A stretch of DNA of 64,000 nt from positions 1-64,000 of the forward strand of contig CP136496.1 in the NCBI GenBank assembly GCA_032768795.1. The letters are read 5' to 3'. Position 1 is the stretch's first letter. Every line of letters starts with the position of its first letter. Origin of the DNA: Tremella fuciformis (Eukaryota; Basidiomycota; Tremellomycetes; Tremellales; Tremellaceae). The position numbers and the translations under genes were made by a program. The notes beneath the pieces were generated by a model that searched no databases, was not told the DNA's origin, and worked only from the letters and a program-made list of their open reading frames with translations. This document shows positions 63,358 to 64,000 of this stretch, piece by piece.

Positions 63358-64000
63358 TCAGTACGTGTATCTGAACTTCGGATTCTGCGAGTCATCAGCC
63401 AGGCAGGTAGTTGACAGGCGCGGACACTCGCCTGCTTGTCCGTGAGGTCCTGCCGCTCCGCTGCCACCTCGATGCCGTCTGGGTGCTCGGCAAGTCGTTC
63501 AGCTTCTTGTCGCTCCTTCTTTCGGTTGTCCATGATGCATACGGGCGTGTAAAGCCCAACCAAAAGGATGGAGACACAGTATCCGGCCAGCATGGTTGTC
63601 GTAGCGGTAGGGTACTTCGGGGCTACGCTTGGTCAGCGCAAGCTCTGATTCTCAATTTGCCGCACCTTCGCTGCTAATAAAGGCCTGAGGACCGACAAGG
63701 GCCCCAACACAGTAGCCAATGTAGCTACTCCCAAAGACGACCACCTTTTTGGTCGTACCGGCAACGTTGGCGTACAATGATGTAATGTACGGTGCCCAAT
63801 ACGTGTAGAGAATGAACAAGGCTGCTAAAGAGGCGCCCTTGTTGCTTCTCGGAATGGTCGTCAGCATGATCGTCGCCGCCAGGGGGACTGGAAATCTGCA
63901 AGGAGACTCGAATCATCATAGGGGGTACTGCAAATAGAGATGACGCAGCAGAGCATAGGCCTGCGGGTCCGCTGAGCGACTTTCGTCCGGAACACCGAGG
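63358..64000 (-). CDS. MFS anion:cation symporter (Dal5-like), C-terminal part, cut by window edge
   Basis: Visible exons encode the last third of the protein: NTYWAPYITSLYANVAGTTK, VFGSSYIGYCVGALVGPQAF, then TATTTMLAGYCVSILLVGLY and a basic tail with MDNRKKERQEAERLAEH, ending NPKFRYTY (stop at 63358). The order and the NTYWAPY and GPQ motifs match the permease at 46105, so they are paralogues at the two ends of the sulfatase block. The N-terminal part lies beyond base 64000. Confidence 0.85.

Overview
The window is a chromosome end from a basidiomycete yeast-like fungus, most likely a tremellomycete (Cryptococcus/Kwoniella/Saitozyma-like). It opens with 23 perfect copies of an 8-base telomere repeat (TAACCCCC; G strand TTAGGGGG), the unit known from Cryptococcus. 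Genes carry many tiny introns (about 33-55 nt) with GTNNGN donors and a CTGAC/CTAAC-like branch site a few bases before the 3' AG. Using that intron grammar I rebuilt most spliced genes by hand; exon ends given below come from that reading, not from transcripts.

Layout. (1) 1-4.0 kb: telomere, then layered subtelomeric repeats (a 226-bp duplication, a palindromic satellite of about 32 bp, a repeat of about 75 bp, CGTCA and CCCCCAGT tracts) and one small Lys/Glu-rich gene bracketed by copies of one box. (2) 4.6-7.74 kb: a 3.1-kb domain saturated with the heptamer TGGGACA/TGTCCCA in both orientations. It contains one intact five-exon gene for a 791-aa protein ending in an OTU cysteine-protease domain. 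(3) 8.6-17.1 kb: three minus-strand subtelomeric genes, namely an unknown 496-aa protein with an AT-hook, an unknown 211-aa protein, and an intact 1551-aa telomere-linked helicase. The helicase has C2H2-like fingers, a region that looks like a tyrosine-recombinase catalytic core, then a RecQ-type helicase. (4) 17.2-17.8 kb: a second copy of the palindromic satellite, joined directly to a multidrug-type MFS gene that it cuts in half. This is the edge between subtelomere and chromosome body. (5) 19-64 kb: densely packed metabolic genes. These are a CocE/S15 hydrolase, an O-acetylhomoserine sulfhydrylase, an IlvD/Edd sugar-acid dehydratase, an alpha-glucoside permease divergent from a GH31 glucosidase, an amidohydrolase, a class IV aminotransferase, a GAF protein, two type I sulfatases, an Ldh2-family dehydrogenase, a beta-propeller lactonase, two sugar porters, four anion:cation-symporter (Dal5-like) permeases and three Zn2Cys6 regulators.

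How it may work together. The 46-64 kb block reads as an organosulfate/sugar scavenging island: two sulfatases without signal peptides, permeases, a Zn2Cys6 regulator between the sulfatases, and oxidative sugar-acid enzymes. A sulfur-assimilation enzyme lies about 25 kb away. The subtelomere looks like a separate compartment of selfish or telomere-maintenance genes, several with intact reading frames and clean introns, which suggests they are still functional.

The most unusual signals are the heptamer-saturated OTU locus, the recombinase-plus-RecQ architecture of the telomere-linked helicase, and the satellite-to-broken-gene junction.
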